NCBI GenBank assembly: GCA_013178375.1
Contig: JABLXQ010000013.1
Location: forward strand, 1 to 64,000
From: Gammaproteobacteria bacterium
Lineage (GTDB): Bacteria > Pseudomonadota > Gammaproteobacteria > Pseudomonadales > Ketobacteraceae
Direction: 5' to 3'
Length of the DNA: 64,000 nucleotides
The position numbers and the translations under genes were made by a program. The notes beneath the pieces were generated by a model. That model was not told where the DNA came from. It did no database searches and saw nothing but the letters and a program-made list of their open reading frames with translations. Of the stretch, positions 37,925 to 46,253 are shown one piece after another (position 1 is the stretch's first letter; every line of letters begins with the position of its first letter).

Positions 37925-38287
37925 TCGTTGTGCACCTATGTTCAATGATTGTGCAGGTCGAAATAAGTAAGCAGTTGCTTATCGGCAAATTCGTATAAGA
38001 ACTACCTAAAAATCCATCTAAACCAATGAATTAACTGGTTTTTGCTCCCTAGCTATTAAATATAGATCAACTTCGGGTCTCTTTATAGGAAACTTTTTCA
38101 GTTTGGCTTTGGATAACACTGTCGCGGTAGTCCCATTGAGGGCCCCCAGCTTGCGACTGATCGGTCCAATAAATCCTCGTACGGGGGTACGGTTTACCGT
38201 TTCGCTGGCGGGGCCTTGTGGCATAATGTGCGGCCACTTTACGAACAGAACTGGGTGTTTCGCCCGTTTGCTCTTGGGAGTCTCTGC
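37925..38287. other. Intergenic region between divergent genes
   Basis: A 363-base gap, AT-rich near 37960-38110 and then GC-rich. I see no gene. On the plus side GTGGC-N10-GCCAC (38217-38236) frames a -10-like CATAAT at 38221-38226, which may be part of the acyltransferase promoter; the -35 is weak. No repeat or known RNA family was recognised. Confidence 0.4.
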
Positions 38288-39217
38288 ATGTTGTCGTTCC
38301 TGCCCGGGCCCATCAAGGGTGCTCTGGCGTTCCTGCTGATGGCCACCAACACCGTGCTGTGCGTGTTGCCGTTGCTGTTGATCACCCTGTTCAAGCTGAT
38401 TTTGCCGTTGGCATTCTGGCAGCGCTGGACCTCGGCCGTGCTGATCGTGATTGCCGAAACCTGGATTGCCAACAACAACGCGATTCTGGCGCTGACCCAG
38501 AAACTGGAACTGGATGTGCGTGGATTGGATGGCCTGCATTACCACGGCTGGTACTTCGTCACCAGTAATCACCAGAGCTGGAGCGACATTCTCATTCTGC
38601 AGAAGATTTTCAATCGCAAGATTCCGTTTCTGAAATTTTTCCTCAAGCAGGAACTGATCTGGGTGCCGTTGATGGGCGCGGCCTGGTGGGCGCTGGATTT
38701 TCCGTTCATGAAACGGCACTCGAAGGAATTTCTGGAAAAGCATCCGGAGATGAAAGGCAAGGATCTGGAGACCACGCGCAAGGCGTGCGAGAAATTCCGC
38801 GAGCTTCCTGTCTCGGTGATGAATTTCCTGGAAGGAACCCGTTATACAAAACAAAAACACGACCAACAGCAATCGCCGTATAACTATTTACTAAAACCGA
38901 AGTCGGGCGGCATTGCGTTCGTGTTATCCGCTATGGGGGGGCAGTTGCGTTCATTGCTGGACGTGACGATTGTGTACCATGACAAAGCCAATGGCTTTTG
39001 GGATTTGATGTGCGGCCGTGTTCGTCGCATTTCAGTGCGTGTTGTGGAACGTTCCATCCCGGCGGAATTTGCCCAGGGCGATTACGAGGAGGACGCCGAG
39101 TTTCGCGCGCGCTTCCAGTCCTGGGTGAACGAAATCTGGCAGGAAAAAGACGTGCTGATTGCTGCGATGAAACAGGAAGCGGCCGCTTCCGTTCAGGTTA
39201 CGTTGACAGGTTCATGA
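38288..39217 (+). CDS. 1-acyl-glycerol-3-phosphate acyltransferase-like protein (YihG type)
   Basis: A 309-residue membrane acyltransferase of the PlsC superfamily. Two N-terminal hydrophobic segments precede the acceptor motif NHQSWSD at residues 94-100 (NHX4D) and EGTR at 182-185. E. coli YihG has the same layout and transfers acyl chains to lysophosphatidic acid. ATG 38288 (MLSFLPGPIKG) is taken as the start; the frame upstream is open but not protein-like. marR follows after three bases. Confidence 0.88.
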   Translation: MLSFLPGPIKGALAFLLMATNTVLCVLPLLLITLFKLILPLAFWQRWTSAVLIVIAETWIANNNAILALTQKLELDVRGLDGLHYHGWYFVTSNHQSWSDILILQKIFNRKIPFLKFFLKQELIWVPLMGAAWWALDFPFMKRHSKEFLEKHPEMKGKDLETTRKACEKFRELPVSVMNFLEGTRYTKQKHDQQQSPYNYLLKPKSGGIAFVLSAMGGQLRSLLDVTIVYHDKANGFWDLMCGRVRRISVRVVERSIPAEFAQGDYEEDAEFRARFQSWVNEIWQEKDVLIAAMKQEAAASVQVTLTGS

Positions 39218-39220
39218 AGT

Positions 39221-39673
39221 ATGTCCAAACCATTGTTCGATCCGGCTGATACCAATCTGGCTCAGTTGTTCATGCGCGCGTTTTATTGGGCTGATGAAGG
39301 CCTGCAGAATGCGTTGAAGCAAAAAGGCTGGCCCACGATCACGCGGGCGCAGTCGCTGGTGTTCGTGAATATCGGTGAGGGTGTGACCCGGCCTTCCGAT
39401 ATCGCGTCCCGTGTTGGCGTGACGCGCCAGGCGATTCACCAGACCATCAATGAGCTGGTGGAAATGGGTTTTCTGAAGCTGGAGCCCGATCCCCGCGACC
39501 GTCGTGCCAAGGTGGTGGTATTTACCGAAACGGGCGCGAAAATCGGCGGCGATGCGGTGGATGCGTTACAGCAGATCGAGCAGTCGCTGTCGAGCCGCAT
39601 CGGCGGTGAGCGGGTGCTGGCATTGCGGGAAGCGCTGACTCAGGAGTGGGGTGATCCGTTCCAGCCGGTGTGA
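39221..39673 (+). CDS. MarR-family transcriptional regulator
   Basis: A 150-residue regulator with a winged helix-turn-helix: RPSDIASRVGVTRQAIHQTI is the recognition part and DPRDRRAKVVVFTETG the wing, including the typical DXRDRRAK motif. It likely binds as a dimer. It starts three bases after the acyltransferase, so the two are one unit and it may control that lipid gene; the ligand is unknown. A strong terminator follows. Confidence 0.9.
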   Translation: MSKPLFDPADTNLAQLFMRAFYWADEGLQNALKQKGWPTITRAQSLVFVNIGEGVTRPSDIASRVGVTRQAIHQTINELVEMGFLKLEPDPRDRRAKVVVFTETGAKIGGDAVDALQQIEQSLSSRIGGERVLALREALTQEWGDPFQPV

Positions 39674-39753
39674 TCGCGCTGCACGGGAACCGTTGCAGAA
39701 GTCAGGCAATAGACAGGCTGGCGGTGCAACGTTGCAAGCGGATAAAGATCAAT

Positions 39754-39790
39754 AAAAAAGGCCGGACTCTTTGGGAGTCCGGCCTTTTTT
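39754..39790. terminator. Strong bidirectional terminator
   Basis: AAAAAAGGCCGGACTC (39754-39769) pairs with GAGTCCGGCCTTTTTT (39775-39790) across a five-base loop. A-run and T-run on both sides let it end marR on the plus strand and the helicase on the minus strand. Confidence 0.95.
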
Positions 39791-39811
39791 ATTGGGCGCG
39801 GGCAGCTGGCT

Positions 39812-41575
39812 TCAGCGATTGCCGCTCTGGCGGCGGGGCGGACGGCGCCGGCGATTGTGATTGTGGCTTTCGCGCTCGCGCAGCTGCTCCGGCGTGATCA
39901 CCGGTGGTGGTATTTCGGTCAGCAGTTCCGGCGCTGGTTGCGAGCAGTCCAGTTTGGCGCCCAGCAGTTTTTCGATCGCGGGCAACTGGAATGCATCTTC
40001 CTCGCAGGCAAAGCTGATGCTTGTGCCCAGCTTGCCGGCACGACCGGTGCGGCCGATCCGGTGCACGTAGTCCTCGGGATCTTCCGGCAGCGTGTAGTTC
40101 ACCACGAAGGTGATGTCGTCGATGTGAATGCCGCGGCCAGCCACGTCGGTAGCCACCAGCACGCGGATGCGGCCTTCGCGGAAACCTTCCAGCACCTTGA
40201 TGCGTTTTTCCTGCGGCACTTCGCCGGACAGCATGGCGCACTTGATGCCGTAATCACGCAGCTTGTGGGTGAGGTCGCGGGTTTCGTCGCGGCGGTTGGC
40301 GAAGATCATCACCCGTTCCAGTTGCTGCTGGTCGATCAGGTTGTAGAGCAGGGTGAATTTTTCTTCGGTGGTGACGATGTACACCTTCTGGTCCACCGTG
40401 TCGGCAGCGGCGTTTTCGTTGGCCACTTCCAGGTGCTCGGCGTTGCGGGTCCAGCTGCCGGACAGGTTGAGGATGTCCTGGGTGAAGGTGGCGCTGAACA
40501 TCAGGGTCTGGCGGTATTCCTTGAACGGGGTTTCGCGCACCAGGCGTTTCACGTCGGGGATGAAGCCCATGTCCAGCATGCGGTCGGCTTCGTCGATGAC
40601 GACGATTTCGGTTTCGCTCAGGAACAGGTCCTTGTTGCGCACGAAGTCGATCAGACGGCCGGGGGTGCCCACTACGATGTCGATGATTTCGTTCTGCAGG
40701 CGGCGTTGCTGTTTCTGGTAGTCCATGCCGCCGACGATGCTCATCAGGGTGAGCGGGGTGTGCTTGATCAGGGCTTTGGCGTCTTTCTCGATCTGGATCG
40801 CCAGCTCGCGGGTGGGCGCCAGGATGAAGGCGCGAGGCTCGCCGTTGTAGCGTTCTTCCTGCTCGGGCACGGTGAGCAGATGATTGATCACGGTGATGAG
40901 GAAGGCGGCTGTTTTGCCGGTGCCGGTTTGTGCCTTGCCGATCACGTCCTTGCCCAGCAGGCTGCGGGGCAGTGCCAGGGCCTGGATCGGGGTGCAGTAT
41001 TCAAAGCCCATGTCGACCACCGCCTGCTGGATGCGGGGATCGAGCGGCAGTTCGCTGAAGCGGACGGCGGGGACGACTGGGGCAGCGGGTGCGACGGCAG
41101 CCGGGGTGGTTTCGGTGCTGGTGTTCGCGACGGTTTCAGTCGGGGCTTCGGCAGAATCCGCCACTGTTTCGGCGACAGCTGCGATGGCGGCAGTTGCAGC
41201 AATTGCTGGAGCAACTGTTTCCACTTCCACTGCAGGCGCGGCAATGGTTTCTGCAGCAGTTTCAGCGTCCGACGAAGGTGGTTCAACGGCCACGGCGGCG
41301 ATGGTCTCTTCCGCGCCAGGTGCTTCCACTGCAGCGACTTCCGCAACGGTTTCTACCGCGGCAACTTCTGCGGCGATAGCCGGTGCTTCAGCAGGCACTT
41401 CTTCAGCAGGGATTTTTTCAGCAAGGACGTCGGGAGTTGCAATGGCCACTGGTTCGTTCTGGCCGGTGTCGTCTGAGGCGGGGATCGGTGCTGCAGGTGC
41501 GGAGGTTTCCGGGTGGATCGCGGCGGACGTGGCGCTCGCGCTGTCCTGTTCGGGTTTATTCTGCGGTTCTGTCAT
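39812..41575 (-). CDS. rhlB: RhlB-type DEAD-box RNA helicase (possible separate product)
   Basis: From internal ATG 41575 the frame encodes 587 residues: a disordered N-terminal tract of about 170 residues rich in Ala, Glu and Val, then the two helicase RecA domains and a basic tail HNHNRRRRPPRRQSGNR. The core is closest to RhlB, the degradosome helicase that unwinds RNA for decay. The only ribosome-site-like sequence is AAAGG about 13 bases ahead of the ATG, which is poor. Pseudomonas-type RhlB also carries a long N-terminal extension. Listed apart because separate expression is at least as likely as a fusion. Confidence 0.7.
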   Translation of the reverse strand: MTEPQNKPEQDSASATSAAIHPETSAPAAPIPASDDTGQNEPVAIATPDVLAEKIPAEEVPAEAPAIAAEVAAVETVAEVAAVEAPGAEETIAAVAVEPPSSDAETAAETIAAPAVEVETVAPAIAATAAIAAVAETVADSAEAPTETVANTSTETTPAAVAPAAPVVPAVRFSELPLDPRIQQAVVDMGFEYCTPIQALALPRSLLGKDVIGKAQTGTGKTAAFLITVINHLLTVPEQEERYNGEPRAFILAPTRELAIQIEKDAKALIKHTPLTLMSIVGGMDYQKQQRRLQNEIIDIVVGTPGRLIDFVRNKDLFLSETEIVVIDEADRMLDMGFIPDVKRLVRETPFKEYRQTLMFSATFTQDILNLSGSWTRNAEHLEVANENAAADTVDQKVYIVTTEEKFTLLYNLIDQQQLERVMIFANRRDETRDLTHKLRDYGIKCAMLSGEVPQEKRIKVLEGFREGRIRVLVATDVAGRGIHIDDITFVVNYTLPEDPEDYVHRIGRTGRAGKLGTSISFACEEDAFQLPAIEKLLGAKLDCSQPAPELLTEIPPPVITPEQLRERESHNHNRRRRPPRRQSGNR

Positions 41576-42247
41576 GTCGTGTGGTAAGCCTTTCAAGGGT
41601 GCATTCGAATCTGGATAGCCTGGGTTCAAATGTCCTAGGTTATGCAAATCCTCCGGATAATCAATATCCAGAAGAATACCGGCATCCGGCACGTGGAGTA
41701 CACCGATTTCGGCGGAATGTTGTGCCAGCAGGTCACGGGCGCCGCGGTCTCCATGCAGGTGGCTGAGCAGCGGGAAAAACCGGCGCTGGAAGCCCCGTGG
41801 ATGACCGGGTTGACCCTGAAAATGGGGAATCACGATGGGGTGGTCCTGCAGCGCGGCTGCGATGGCGCGGACGGTGTCGGTGTGCACGGCGGGCATGTCC
41901 GCCAGGCAGATGATCCAGCCATTCCAGTCCGCTGTGGCGCGCACGCCGCAGGCGATGCTGTGGCCCAGACCGCCGGCGTGGTCGGGATTGGGAATCAGCT
42001 GGATGGTAGCGGCGTCGATCTGGTCCAGCAGGGCGGCATCGTCGGGGCGGTGGACCAGGGCGACGGGCAGACCGCTGGCCTTCAGCACATCCAGCGTGTG
42101 CTGGATCAGGGGCTTTCCATCAGCCAGTGGCTGCAGCAGCTTGGACGGGCCAAAGCGGCGATGGGAGCCTGCAGCCAGCACCAGACAGCCGGGCAAGGTG
42201 GCTGCTTCGGGTGAGTCAGTGTCGGCTGAATCGGATGATGCGATCAT
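39812..42247 (-). CDS. MocA-like nucleotidyltransferase joined in frame to an RhlB-type DEAD-box helicase
   Basis: One open frame of 811 codons. Residues 1-203 form a complete MocA / CoxF-type nucleotidyltransferase: VLAAGSHRRFGPSKLLQ, LADMPAVHTDT and the closing DIDYPEDLHN. Residues about 204-224 are a short linker. From residue 225 (MTEPQNKPEQ) an Ala/Glu/Val-rich tract leads into a full DEAD-box helicase with AQTGTGKTAA, VVIDEADRMLDMG, MFSATF and HRIGRTGR. I read every codon across the junction (41573-41660) and found no stop. Its start overlaps the xdhC stop by four bases. MocA-like enzymes load CTP onto molybdenum cofactor, which fits the operon; the helicase does not. It is either a real fusion or two products, the second from ATG 41575. 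Confidence 0.75.
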   Translation of the reverse strand: MIASSDSADTDSPEAATLPGCLVLAAGSHRRFGPSKLLQPLADGKPLIQHTLDVLKASGLPVALVHRPDDAALLDQIDAATIQLIPNPDHAGGLGHSIACGVRATADWNGWIICLADMPAVHTDTVRAIAAALQDHPIVIPHFQGQPGHPRGFQRRFFPLLSHLHGDRGARDLLAQHSAEIGVLHVPDAGILLDIDYPEDLHNLGHLNPGYPDSNAPLKGLPHDMTEPQNKPEQDSASATSAAIHPETSAPAAPIPASDDTGQNEPVAIATPDVLAEKIPAEEVPAEAPAIAAEVAAVETVAEVAAVEAPGAEETIAAVAVEPPSSDAETAAETIAAPAVEVETVAPAIAATAAIAAVAETVADSAEAPTETVANTSTETTPAAVAPAAPVVPAVRFSELPLDPRIQQAVVDMGFEYCTPIQALALPRSLLGKDVIGKAQTGTGKTAAFLITVINHLLTVPEQEERYNGEPRAFILAPTRELAIQIEKDAKALIKHTPLTLMSIVGGMDYQKQQRRLQNEIIDIVVGTPGRLIDFVRNKDLFLSETEIVVIDEADRMLDMGFIPDVKRLVRETPFKEYRQTLMFSATFTQDILNLSGSWTRNAEHLEVANENAAADTVDQKVYIVTTEEKFTLLYNLIDQQQLERVMIFANRRDETRDLTHKLRDYGIKCAMLSGEVPQEKRIKVLEGFREGRIRVLVATDVAGRGIHIDDITFVVNYTLPEDPEDYVHRIGRTGRAGKLGTSISFACEEDAFQLPAIEKLLGAKLDCSQPAPELLTEIPPPVITPEQLRERESHNHNRRRRPPRRQSGNR

Positions 42248-43248
42248 GGCGTCCGGCGGACGTGTCGCACCAGATCCGCCGCGATGCTGAGTGCAATTTC
42301 CGCCGGTGTCTTGCTGCCGATGGCCAGGCCCACCGGCGCATGCAGGCGGGCGAGCTGGGCGGGGGTGAGGTCCAGTTGCTGCAGCCGCTGCAGGCGTTTT
42401 TCCGTGGTGCGCATCGAGCCCATGGCGCCGATGTAGAACGCGTCGCAGGTGAGGGCTTCCATCAATGCCATGTCGTCGACGCGGGGATCGTGGGACAAGG
42501 TGACGATGGCGCTGAGGGGATCATGGGCGAAACCACGCACCACGTCGTCGGGCATGCCGGTGTGGTTGGTGGTAAAGGGATGGGGCCAGTGGTCGAAAGC
42601 GCCGGGGCGGGGATCGCACACCAGGATTTCGAAATCCAGGGTGCGGGCAAAGTCCGCCAGGAATTCTGCCACCTGATTGGCGCCCACCAGCAGCAGGCGG
42701 TAGCGGGGGCCCAGGTAGTTGTGGAAAGCAAGATCATCCAGTTGCACGGGCTGCGGAGTGTTGGGGTGCAGGGTGCTGCAACAAATGCCGGTGGCTGCGG
42801 CTTCCGTGTTGGTGATGTTCGCGGGCAGCTTCGTGCTGGACAGTGTCGTACTGCGCACAAATCCCTGCCGCCGTTCCAGCATCGCCACCATCTGTTGCGC
42901 ATGTTGGCGGTTGTCATCGGATGGTGACAGCGGTTCCAGTATCAGGCTGAGGGAACCGCCGCAGGGCAGGCGCATGCGGCTGGCTTCCTCGGCGGAGATG
43001 CCGTACGTCTCGCGGTGGATGCGGTTGCGGGGAAACTGATCCTGCAGCAGTTTCTCCAGCAGTTCGTCTTCCACACAGCCGCCGGACAGGGAGCCCAGCG
43101 CGCCTTCTTCCGCGCACCAGACCAGCAGCGATCCCGCCGGCCGGGGCGAACTGCCCCAGGTGGCGGCGATGCTGATCAGCCAGCAGAACCGGTCGGCCTG
43201 CAGCCAATCGTGCAGTTTGCGGATAACCTGTTCGTTGCTGCTCTGCAT
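42244..43248 (-). CDS. xdhC: XdhC/CoxI-family molybdoenzyme maturation protein
   Basis: A 334-residue XdhC-type protein, which binds molybdenum cofactor, helps sulfurate it and hands it to hydroxylases. The N-terminal part has ATWGSSPRPAGSLLV and SLSGGCVEDELLEKLL; the C-terminal Rossmann part has LLLVGANQVAEFLADFAR and FYIGAMGSMRTTEKRLQRL. It lies 18 bases after the Mo subunit gene and overlaps the MocA-like gene, giving a coherent maturation module. Confidence 0.93.
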   Translation of the reverse strand: MQSSNEQVIRKLHDWLQADRFCWLISIAATWGSSPRPAGSLLVWCAEEGALGSLSGGCVEDELLEKLLQDQFPRNRIHRETYGISAEEASRMRLPCGGSLSLILEPLSPSDDNRQHAQQMVAMLERRQGFVRSTTLSSTKLPANITNTEAAATGICCSTLHPNTPQPVQLDDLAFHNYLGPRYRLLLVGANQVAEFLADFARTLDFEILVCDPRPGAFDHWPHPFTTNHTGMPDDVVRGFAHDPLSAIVTLSHDPRVDDMALMEALTCDAFYIGAMGSMRTTEKRLQRLQQLDLTPAQLARLHAPVGLAIGSKTPAEIALSIAADLVRHVRRTP

Positions 43249-43266
43249 GGTGCTCCTCTGATGATG

Positions 43267-45459
43267 TTAACTGGTCAGCCGCAGTGGCAGATCCCGCAGG
43301 CGTTGCCCGGTGGCGGCGAACAGTGCGTTGGCCAGGGCCGGTGCGGCCGGTGGTACGCCCGGTTCACCCACACCGCCCGGTTCTTCGTTGCTGTTGACCA
43401 GATGCACTTCGACCTTCGGCGCCTCGTTCATGCGCAGCAACTGATAATCGCTGAATCCGCTCTGCTCCACCACGCCCTTGTGCAGGCTGATTTCCCCTTT
43501 CAGCGCGGCGGTCAGGCCGAAGATCACGCCGCCTTCCATCTGGGCGACCACGATATCCGGATTGATGATGCGGCCGCAGTCCGCAGCCACCACCACCCGG
43601 TGCAGTTTGATCTCGTTGCCATTGACACTGGCTTCCACCAGCTGCGCCACGTAGGAACCGAACGACGGGTGTACGGCGATACCCTGCTTCGCGCCCGCCA
43701 CCGACGGCTTGCCCCAGTTGCCTTTTTCCGCCACCAGTTTCAGCACGCCGGCCATGCGCGGATTGTGGCTCAGATGTGCCAGGCGAAATTGTACCGGGTC
43801 CTGGCCTGCTTTTTCGGCCAGTTCGTCCATGAAACTTTCGATCATGAAGGCATTGATGGAATGCCCCACCGAGCGCCAGAAGCCGGTGCGCAGGCCGGGA
43901 TCGCTCTGTACGTGGCTGACTTCCACATTCTCGACGTCATAGCTGTATTCCATGGCACCTTCGGTGCTGGGCGGGTCCGCCAGCATCGAGCCGTACAGCA
44001 TCGGGCCCAGGCCGGCGGTGCCGCTGACCATGCCGTCCGGCAGCCAGGCGGGCAGTACGGCCTTGGCCAGTTCCTGGAAGGACCAGGTGAGAATCGCCGG
44101 GCAGACGTTCTTGTGGGACCAGCCGGTGATGCGGCCCCTGGCGTCCAGGCCGGCGGCCAGTTCGGTGTGGGCGGCGGGGCGGTAGAAATCGTGGCGGATA
44201 TCGTCCTCGCGGCTGAACACCAGTTTCACCGGCAGGCCGCTGGCTTTCGCGATGTGCACCGCTTCCACCGCGTAGTCCACGTTGAGACGGCGGCCGAAAC
44301 CACCGCCGATCAATGTGGTGTGCACCTTGATCTGGCTGCGACGCAGTCCGCTGACTTCTTCTGCCACGGCAGCGCAGACATCGGGCGCCTGGGTGGGGGC
44401 CCAGATTTCGCACGCATCATCGCTCAGGCGCACGGTGCAATTCATCGGCTCCATGGTGGCGTGGGCCAGGTAGGGCACGGTGTAGGTGGCCTTGAGCGGA
44501 TACGCGGCCTCGGCGATGGCGTCTTCTGCGTCGCCATCACTGCGGGTGCTGCGGCCGGATTCCTCCTTGGCCAGGCGGGCGAATTCTGTCTTGATGTCGG
44601 CGCTGGAACGCTGTGCCAGTGCCGGTAGTTCCCATTCCACCGTGACTTTTTCCAGCGCTCTCTGTGCGTGCCAGAACGAATCCGCCAGCACGGCGACGCC
44701 CATGGGCACGGCCACCACTTTTTTCACCCGGGACATCTGGTCGGCACCATTGGCCTGCCAGCTTTTCACGGTGCCGCCGATGACGGGGCAGCGTTTCAGC
44801 ACGGCGGTGTACAGGTCCGGCAACTGGGTGTCGATGCCGAACTTGCCGGTGCCGCGGGCTTTCATGGCGGCGTCCAGGCGGATGCCGGGCTTGCCGATAA
44901 AACGGTATTGCGACGGCGATTTCAGTTTGAACTTCGGCTTCGACAGCTGGCCGGCAGACTCCGCCAGCTGGCCGAATGGAATGCGCGCGCCGTTGTATTC
45001 GATATAGCCGTCCACCGGCTGCATTTTTTCAATGCCCACTTCAAAGCGCAGTGCGGCGGCGGATCGCAACCGCTCGCGGGCTTCGGCGCCTGCTTCACGC
45101 AGCCGGTCATGATCGGAGCGGATGCTGGTGCTGCCGCCGGTGATCTGGATGCCGTACAGCGGATTGATGAAATCCTTGTGCACCGGCGCTGTGATGACCT
45201 GGATCAGGTTGGGCGCGGTGTTGAGTTCCTCGCCGATCAGGGTGGTGAGGCCGGTCATGGTGCCCTGACCCATTTCCACGCGGTCTAGATAAAACAGGAT
45301 GTCGTTTTCCGGCGTGATCCGCAGCCAGGCGTTGGGCTTCCAGGTGGCGGGTTGCGATGGAGTTGACGGCGCGGTGACACAGCCGGACAGTGCTACCGGC
45401 AGAATCAGCCCGCTGCCGGCAATCCCCAGGGTTTTAAGAAACTCCCGACGGGTTTGCAT
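43267..45459 (-). CDS. Molybdopterin-binding aldehyde/isoquinoline oxidoreductase large subunit
   Basis: A 730-residue Mo-hydroxylase subunit of the IorB / xanthine dehydrogenase family. The N-terminus [15 protein letters not shown] is a Tat signal (R4, R5) and LSGC at residues 24-27 is a lipobox, so it may be an exported, lipid-anchored enzyme. Inside are [17 protein letters not shown] and the catalytic-site glutamate in [19 protein letters not shown] near the C-terminus. The substrate is probably an aldehyde or N-heterocycle, not clear from sequence. It is translated with a 2Fe-2S subunit gene 50 bases upstream. Confidence 0.92.
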   Translation of the reverse strand: MQTRREFLKTLGIAGSGLILPVALSGCVTAPSTPSQPATWKPNAWLRITPENDILFYLDRVEMGQGTMTGLTTLIGEELNTAPNLIQVITAPVHKDFINPLYGIQITGGSTSIRSDHDRLREAGAEARERLRSAAALRFEVGIEKMQPVDGYIEYNGARIPFGQLAESAGQLSKPKFKLKSPSQYRFIGKPGIRLDAAMKARGTGKFGIDTQLPDLYTAVLKRCPVIGGTVKSWQANGADQMSRVKKVVAVPMGVAVLADSFWHAQRALEKVTVEWELPALAQRSSADIKTEFARLAKEESGRSTRSDGDAEDAIAEAAYPLKATYTVPYLAHATMEPMNCTVRLSDDACEIWAPTQAPDVCAAVAEEVSGLRRSQIKVHTTLIGGGFGRRLNVDYAVEAVHIAKASGLPVKLVFSREDDIRHDFYRPAAHTELAAGLDARGRITGWSHKNVCPAILTWSFQELAKAVLPAWLPDGMVSGTAGLGPMLYGSMLADPPSTEGAMEYSYDVENVEVSHVQSDPGLRTGFWRSVGHSINAFMIESFMDELAEKAGQDPVQFRLAHLSHNPRMAGVLKLVAEKGNWGKPSVAGAKQGIAVHPSFGSYVAQLVEASVNGNEIKLHRVVVAADCGRIINPDIVVAQMEGGVIFGLTAALKGEISLHKGVVEQSGFSDYQLLRMNEAPKVEVHLVNSNEEPGGVGEPGVPPAAPALANALFAATGQRLRDLPLRLTS

Positions 45460-45509
45460 GGCGGTTCCCTCTGAAAAATAAAAACAGACTGCAAAAATAA
45501 CGGAGCGCT

Positions 45510-46016
45510 TCAGCCGCCCAGATTTTCCTGAAACGCTGCGTACGGCGCTGCGGAATTATTGTTGTTGAGTCGTGAGGCGGCATCCTGGATGGCGATGCGG
45601 ATGCGGCCGTAGGTGCCACAGCGGCACAGGTTGCCGGACATGGCGCTGTCGATATCGGAGTCGGTCGGGTTGGGATTGTTTGCCAGCAGGGCGCTGGCGG
45701 ACATGATCTGCCCCGGCTGGCAGTAGCCACACTGGGGTACGTTGTTCTGGATCCAGGCCTGCTGCACGGGGTGGTCACCGGCGGCGCTGAGGCCTTCGAT
45801 GGTGGTGACGGCCTTGCCGGCGATGGCGCTCAGCGGAGTGACGCACGAGCGTTGCGCCTGGCCATCGACGTGCACGGTGCAGGCGCCGCACAGGCCCTGT
45901 CCGCAACCGTATTTTGTGCCTGTAAGCCCCAGCAGATCGCGGATGGCCCACAGCAGCGGCATCTCTGGCTCTGCGTCCAGCTGCACCGGCTTTCCATTTA
46001 GTGTGAATGAAGTCAT
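45510..46016 (-). CDS. 2Fe-2S subunit of the molybdenum hydroxylase
   Basis: A 168-residue electron-transfer subunit. The plant-type ferredoxin cluster is CGQGLCGAC preceded by KYGC, and the second, hydroxylase-specific cluster is CGYCQPGQ and CRCGTY. It passes electrons from the Mo site; no FAD subunit gene is present, so an IorAB-like two-subunit enzyme using an external acceptor is likely. ATG 46016 ([13 protein letters not shown]) is taken as the start. It opens the operon of 2Fe-2S subunit, Mo subunit, xdhC and mocA-like gene. Confidence 0.93.
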   Translation of the reverse strand: MTSFTLNGKPVQLDAEPEMPLLWAIRDLLGLTGTKYGCGQGLCGACTVHVDGQAQRSCVTPLSAIAGKAVTTIEGLSAAGDHPVQQAWIQNNVPQCGYCQPGQIMSASALLANNPNPTDSDIDSAMSGNLCRCGTYGRIRIAIQDAASRLNNNNSAAPYAAFQENLGG

Positions 46017-46144
46017 GACTGGCAGTCCTCTGTGTCCTGCTGCATTCTCACTCAGCGCTTGGCGATCTGTAAACCCGTCCAAAGAGGAATGCCGTGGGGC
46101 TGGCGATGACCCTTTGCAACCTGTGCGCAGGGATCTTGACGTAT

Positions 46145-46197
46145 GCGGAGCTATCCGGTGGTATGGTTCCGTTCGGGCTCCGCGCCGCTACTACCGG
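46145..46197 (+). promoter_or_regulatory. Possible pseudoknot in the leader of the FemAB-like gene
   Basis: Two perfect or near-perfect stems interlock: GCGGAGC (46145-46151) with GCTCCGC (46177-46183), and CCGGTGGTA (46155-46163) with TACTACCGG (46189-46197, one G-U pair on the plus strand). The order of arms is that of an H-type pseudoknot. It ends 56 bases ahead of ATG 46254. The G-U pair favours RNA from the plus strand. No known family was recognised. Confidence 0.35.
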
Positions 46198-46253
46198 ACC
46201 CATCCTCAAATAACCACCGGCCAATCCAGCTTATCAAGCAGAAGTAGAAAGGT

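Noticed and set aside
39857..41476. 539-codon plus-strand frame opposite the helicase
   Set aside because: Low-complexity antisense of the helicase; no ribosome site or family motif.
41573..41660. Frameshift or missed stop at the MocA-helicase junction
   Set aside because: Read codon by codon on the minus strand; the frame is continuous. An error in the sequence cannot be excluded from here.
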